64,000 nt of DNA from Dorea sp. 5-2 (lineage in GTDB: Bacteria > Bacillota > Clostridia > Lachnospirales > Lachnospiraceae). The translations under genes and the position numbers were made by a program. The notes beneath the pieces were generated by a model that was not told the origin of the DNA, did no database searches, and saw only the letters and a program-made list of their open reading frames with translations. The DNA lies in NCBI RefSeq assembly GCF_000403455.2, contig NZ_KE159759.1:123661-187660 (forward strand), written 5' to 3'. Shown piece after piece: positions 60,947-64,000 of this stretch. The first letter of the stretch is position 1. The number at the start of each line of letters is the position of its first letter.

Positions 60947-62383
60947 CTAGAATTGAAAATATAAAAACGGATTGTAACTGTTGCCTACAAGCGCCATCGT
61001 CGCGATGATGACAAGCACCGACGGCCCCGCCACTTCGATCACCATATAGACATAACGCACAGCCTTGACCCTGCCAAGCCTCTTCCGTCCCCAGTGATAA
61101 GCATTCCTAAGCAGCGGCGTACTGGCAATGATGGCTGCCGCTATAAAAAACATATTATTCTCAAAGGTCATACCAATCTCCATACTGGTGAAACCATTGC
61201 CGTTCAATCCAAACATTCCCTTCAGCACGTGTCCGAGATACGGCATACTGCTGAATTTAAAAAGTATCCATCCAAAGTATACGACTATCAGCGTATAGAT
61301 ATGTCTGACCGCTTTCGGGAGCTTCTTGAGCCTGTCCAGAAAACCATTCTTCTCGATCACCAGGAATACATAGTAGAACAGCCCCCAAAACACAAAGTTC
61401 CAGTTCGCGCCATGCCACAGCCCCGTCAGCGCCCATACGGCTAACAGATTCAGCATAGTCCTTCTCTGTCCTTTCCGGTTGCCGCCAAGCGGGATATAGA
61501 TATAATCCCGGAAAAAGGAGCTCAGGGATATATGCCAGCGTCTCCAGAAATCCGTCACCGAATCCGCCATATACGGATAGTTGAAATTCTCTTTAAAATG
61601 AAATCCTGTCATCCACCCCATCCCGATCGCCATATCGGAATACGCCGAGAAGTCCAGATAGATCTGTAACATATACAACAGTACGCCAAGCCACAGCCCG
61701 GCTGCCGGTATCTCACTAAGCTCAGCCAGTTTCTGCGGGAACATCGCATCTGCGATCTCCGCACAGGAATTTGCAAATACAGCCTTCTTCACCAGCCCTA
61801 TCGTAAAACGGTTGATCCCCTCGCCTACTTCTGACAGTTTCACTTTGCGGTTCTCTATCTCGTACGCAACGTCTTTATAGCGGACGATCGGTCCTGCGAT
61901 ACACTGAAAGAACAATCCCGCATACAGAAGCACCAGCCAGTACTGCCTCTGCGCCTTCACATCTCCCCAGTACACGTCGATCACATAGGAGATAAGCTGA
62001 AATGTATAGAACGAGATCCCGATCGGCAGGATGATCTCGGGGAGATCCTTGGGAAAACCGGTAATGCTCTTAAGGTTTGACAACAAAAAACCGGCATATT
62101 TATAATATGCCAGAAGACCCAATTGCAGACCGATCCCGGCGATCAGAAAAATCTTCTTTCGCAGCGGATCGTCCCTGTTGTCATCGATCAGGATCGCCGA
62201 CAGCCAGCTGATCACACACATCAGCAACAGGATCACAAGATATTTCGGACCGCCCCATGCGTAGAAGATCAGGGACGCTGCCAACAATACGATATTCTTC
62301 TTATTCAATGAATCCATAAAGCAATAGATCATCATCGTAAATGCAAAAAACAAAAAGACAAATAAAAGACTCGAAAAAACCAC
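60947..62383 (-). CDS. MBOAT-family O-acyltransferase (AlgI/DltB-like)
   Basis: A 478-residue membrane protein with about eleven helices. MBOAT signatures: YYKYAGFLL near 92-100, FWRRWHISLSSFFRDYIYIPLGGNRKG near 286-312 and LTGLWHGANWNFVFWG near 326-341 with the catalytic His. I chose the GTG at 62383 (GGAGG 8 bases before), giving the usual MVFSSLLFVF start; the upstream ATG lies next to the ribosome binding site. It transfers acyl groups across the membrane to the AlgJ-like partner. Confidence 0.9.
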   Translation of the reverse strand: MVFSSLLFVFLFFAFTMMIYCFMDSLNKKNIVLLAASLIFYAWGGPKYLVILLLMCVISWLSAILIDDNRDDPLRKKIFLIAGIGLQLGLLAYYKYAGFLLSNLKSITGFPKDLPEIILPIGISFYTFQLISYVIDVYWGDVKAQRQYWLVLLYAGLFFQCIAGPIVRYKDVAYEIENRKVKLSEVGEGINRFTIGLVKKAVFANSCAEIADAMFPQKLAELSEIPAAGLWLGVLLYMLQIYLDFSAYSDMAIGMGWMTGFHFKENFNYPYMADSVTDFWRRWHISLSSFFRDYIYIPLGGNRKGQRRTMLNLLAVWALTGLWHGANWNFVFWGLFYYVFLVIEKNGFLDRLKKLPKAVRHIYTLIVVYFGWILFKFSSMPYLGHVLKGMFGLNGNGFTSMEIGMTFENNMFFIAAAIIASTPLLRNAYHWGRKRLGRVKAVRYVYMVIEVAGPSVLVIIATMALVGNSYNPFLYFQF

Positions 62384-62599
62384 GGCTCTTTCCTCCATTT
62401 TTATCCATGCCTGTCCCTATACCGGCTGACGTCTGCCTTCCGGGCAGATGAAAATGCGGCGAGAACAGCGGGTATGCGCCGGAACCATAGCCTCTTGCTT
62501 CATCCGCCGTACCAACTTATACTAGTTTAATACATTTATCTACATTATTCAAACATATTCTTCACAATTTGACATTTTTTAACACGGCAGCGAGATAAA

Positions 62600-62639
62600 A
62601 AAAGAAACATTGTACCCTTAGTCTACTGATATACAATGC
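62600..62639 (-). terminator. Terminator of the HEPN-MNT locus
   Basis: On the minus strand CATTGTA/TACAATG arms (about 62608-62614 and 62632-62638) are followed by TTTCTTTTTTTATC. The rest of 62384-62648 is AT-rich and probably holds the promoter of the MBOAT gene; I see no gene in it. Confidence 0.65.
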
Positions 62640-62648
62640 TTCATAAGA

Positions 62649-62860
62649 TTATAACTCTTCCCATTTTCCCATTAAATAGGATTTTAACGTATTTATAATA
62701 TTTTCTGCTTTCTCCAACTGCTCTTGTGCCTGTTCTCTTGATATCACTACAAAATCCTGATAATCCGCTTTTTCTCTCAAACGAAAAGCTGTGCACATTC
62801 CAAATCTTCCCGGGCACTCTCAAAACGGTATTTTGACAGATCTTTTATGCTGCCGTCCAT
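62649..62860 (-). pseudogene. HEPN toxin remnant with internal deletion and frameshift
   Basis: From the ATG at 62860 the frame gives a HEPN-type N-terminus (MDGSIKDLSKYRFESAREDL) and stops after 27 residues at 62777. In another frame the following bases encode a HEPN-type C-terminus (LREKADYQDFVVISREQAQE, then KAENIINTLKSYL) ending at 62649. The middle of the domain, which carries the RNase R-x4-6-H motif and would be about 70 residues, is absent. The order and the 16-base overlap with the MNT gene fit a HEPN-MNT pair. Confidence 0.8.
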
Positions 62861-63171
62861 AATACAACTCCTTCCTGCATTACATTCTGATAGAAAGGGG
62901 TAATCTTCTGCCACTTGCAGAACATTTCATAATCAATGTCTATCACAGAAAAAACTTTATCATATTCCAGATTCATATCCACAATAAACTCCGATAATTT
63001 TCCTTCTGTCTCTTTATCCAGATTTCCCTGCATCAAAATAGCCACATCGACATCTGATTCCTCCGTATTTGTTCCTCTTGCCGCAGAACCATACAGAATA
63101 ATACCAATCACTCTGTTCTTCATAATTTCAAGGATTCCATCCACTAACTCCATTAAAATTTTTTCATCCAT
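62845..63171 (-). CDS. MNT-type nucleotidyltransferase antitoxin
   Basis: A 108-residue minimal nucleotidyltransferase with the motif GSAARGTNTEESDVDVAI near 28-45 (GS and DxD acids). MNT proteins neutralise HEPN RNases, often by adenylylating them. GGGAGG precedes the ATG. It overlaps the decayed HEPN gene by 16 bases. The protein looks intact although its toxin is not. Confidence 0.88.
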   Translation of the reverse strand: MDEKILMELVDGILEIMKNRVIGIILYGSAARGTNTEESDVDVAILMQGNLDKETEGKLSEFIVDMNLEYDKVFSVIDIDYEMFCKWQKITPFYQNVMQEGVVLWTAA

Positions 63172-63303
63172 AGGCGGCCTCCCTTCTATTATAGATTATT
63201 ATACCCATTTAAAATAAGAGCGTCAATGCCCTTGCTTACAGTTTCACTGATGTCCGGTTATTATCTGGATTTTCCGTATATGATCGGTTTGTCTACCATA
63301 TTC

Positions 63304-63345
63304 AAAAAGTCTGGGAATGCCCTCGTTATAAGGATCCCCAGACTT
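63304..63345 (-). terminator. Terminator of the 3D-domain protein gene
   Basis: On the minus strand AAGTCTGGG/CCCAGACTT (63337-63345 and 63307-63315) followed by TTTG. Bases 63172-63303 show no gene. Confidence 0.65.
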
Positions 63346-63378
63346 ATGGCTGCTATTTCAACTCTTTATTCCCGGATC

Positions 63379-64000
63379 TTACCAATCCGTATAGATATCA
63401 ATCGTACCGCTCGCGCATCCCGTATCATAGACGATACCGGGTCCTAATGATGTCTGAACCACCGTTCCCTTCGGATAATCGCTGCTTGCTAAGCACAGAT
63501 ATCCGTTCGCATCCCGGATCGTACCATCCGAAGCCACATGCCGTCCCGGAATATTCAATCCATGTCCCGGCAGGACTCTCTGGCTGTAATATGTCTCACG
63601 ATGGCCGTTGAAATAATTCACGCCCTTGTCTTTCGTAAGAACACCGTCTCCGGACGGATAAACGTAACCGCCGTTACCTCCGGATGATCCGTTGCTATTT
63701 CCGTTCGAAGGCTTATTATTCCCTCCGGTTGTCGGCTTATTATCATTCTGAGACGTCTGCGCTGCTTCTTTCGCCGCTTCGGCTTCTTTCGCCGCTTTCG
63801 CTGCCGCAGCAAGTTCCTTCGCCAACTGCTCGTCCTTCAGCTGATTGATCTTTGTCTCCAACGCTGCCAGATCCGCCGATGTCGACGCAGCCTTGGCTTT
63901 AAGTTCCTCCCGGTTCGCACTGAGTTCCCCTTCAAGCTTCAGGCAAGCCTCCTGCTGCTCCTTCAGATACTCTTCTTCTGTCTCGATCGCATAACGTAAT
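63379..64000 (-). CDS. Coiled-coil, 3D-domain cell-wall protein, partial (N-terminus beyond window)
   Basis: The frame is open to the window edge, so about 206 C-terminal residues are seen. First comes a Lys/Glu/Ala-rich coiled coil, also reading through the last bases of the window (EEEYLKEQQEACLKLEGELS), of the PcsB/CwlO-like N-terminal type. Then a Gly/Asn/Ser linker, and a C-terminal domain with RHVASDGTIRDANGYLCLAS, GTVVQTSLGPGIVYDTGCAS and IDIYTDW, which resembles the 3D double-psi barrel domain of cell-wall lytic enzymes. It is probably secreted and acts on peptidoglycan; the catalytic type is not certain. Confidence 0.75.
   Translation of the reverse strand, partial: LRYAIETEEEYLKEQQEACLKLEGELSANREELKAKAASTSADLAALETKINQLKDEQLAKELAAAAKAAKEAEAAKEAAQTSQNDNKPTTGGNNKPSNGNSNGSSGGNGGYVYPSGDGVLTKDKGVNYFNGHRETYYSQRVLPGHGLNIPGRHVASDGTIRDANGYLCLASSDYPKGTVVQTSLGPGIVYDTGCASGTIDIYTDW

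Noticed and set aside
62641-62823. Possible 60-residue protein on the minus strand
   Set aside because: Out of frame with the HEPN-type segments; the HEPN remnant explains the bases better.

Overview
The window looks like a chromosomal segment of a Gram-positive anaerobe of the Clostridia, most likely a Lachnospiraceae member. The basis is strong AGGAGG-type ribosome binding sites, lipoprotein signal peptides, an electron-bifurcating NfnAB-type transhydrogenase, an anaerobic (cbi-type) corrin pathway, and firmicute regulators (PucR, LytTR, a T-box). The species assignment is inference. I see no rRNA, tRNA, CRISPR array or insertion sequence.

Region 1 (1-15.8 kb) is a purine-ring/ureide catabolic island. 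A minus-strand operon runs from a cyclic amidohydrolase through an NCS1 permease, a second cyclic amidohydrolase, a second NCS1 permease, and (after a divergent alpha/beta hydrolase on the plus strand) ureidoglycine aminohydrolase (allE) to ureidoglycolate dehydrogenase (allD, cut by the window edge). An allH/DUF2877 gene for the oxamate-carbamoyltransferase step lies divergently. A second minus-strand operon carries an M20 ureido-amidohydrolase (allC-like), a FAD-dependent DAO-family oxidoreductase and EtfBA. A PucR regulator follows. Together they describe uptake of hydantoin-type compounds, ring opening, decarbamoylation and oxidation.

Region 2 (16-31 kb) is mostly housekeeping: rlmH, a ZIP metal transporter, an Agr-like GHKL kinase/LytTR regulator pair, nfnAB, an ECF sigma factor with a DUF4179 partner, a thioesterase, a truA paralogue with a catalytic Asp-to-Glu change, yjbQ, a small-membrane-protein/XRE module with operator-like direct repeats, trpS, luxS, a nicotinamidase-like gene, and a TrpB2-type tryptophan synthase preceded by a complete T-box whose specifier reads UGG (Trp).

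Region 3 (30.9-59.5 kb) is a roughly 26-kb minus-strand corrin operon behind a cobalamin riboswitch at about 57.33-57.56 kb. It encodes nearly the whole anaerobic route from porphobilinogen to cobalamin: hemC, cobA-hemD, cbiK, cbiL, cbiH, cbiF, cbiD, cbiET, cbiC, cbiA, cbiP, cbiB, cobD, cobU, cobS, cobT and cobC-like; cbiJ and cbiG sit just upstream of the riboswitch. Mixed in are transport and surface genes not usual for such operons: three proteins with a related NEAT-like surface domain, a lipoprotein (extracytoplasmic) CbiK, a BtuFCD-type importer whose binding protein has a half-length NEAT-fused paralogue, a BioY-like S component and a DrrAB-like ABC pair. This is the best candidate for an undescribed system: a surface relay for corrinoid, cobalt or tetrapyrrole capture.

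Region 4 (59.6-64 kb) has an AlgI/AlgJ-type O-acetylation pair, a decayed HEPN-MNT toxin-antitoxin locus with intact antitoxin and deleted toxin, and a partial coiled-coil/3D-domain cell-wall protein.
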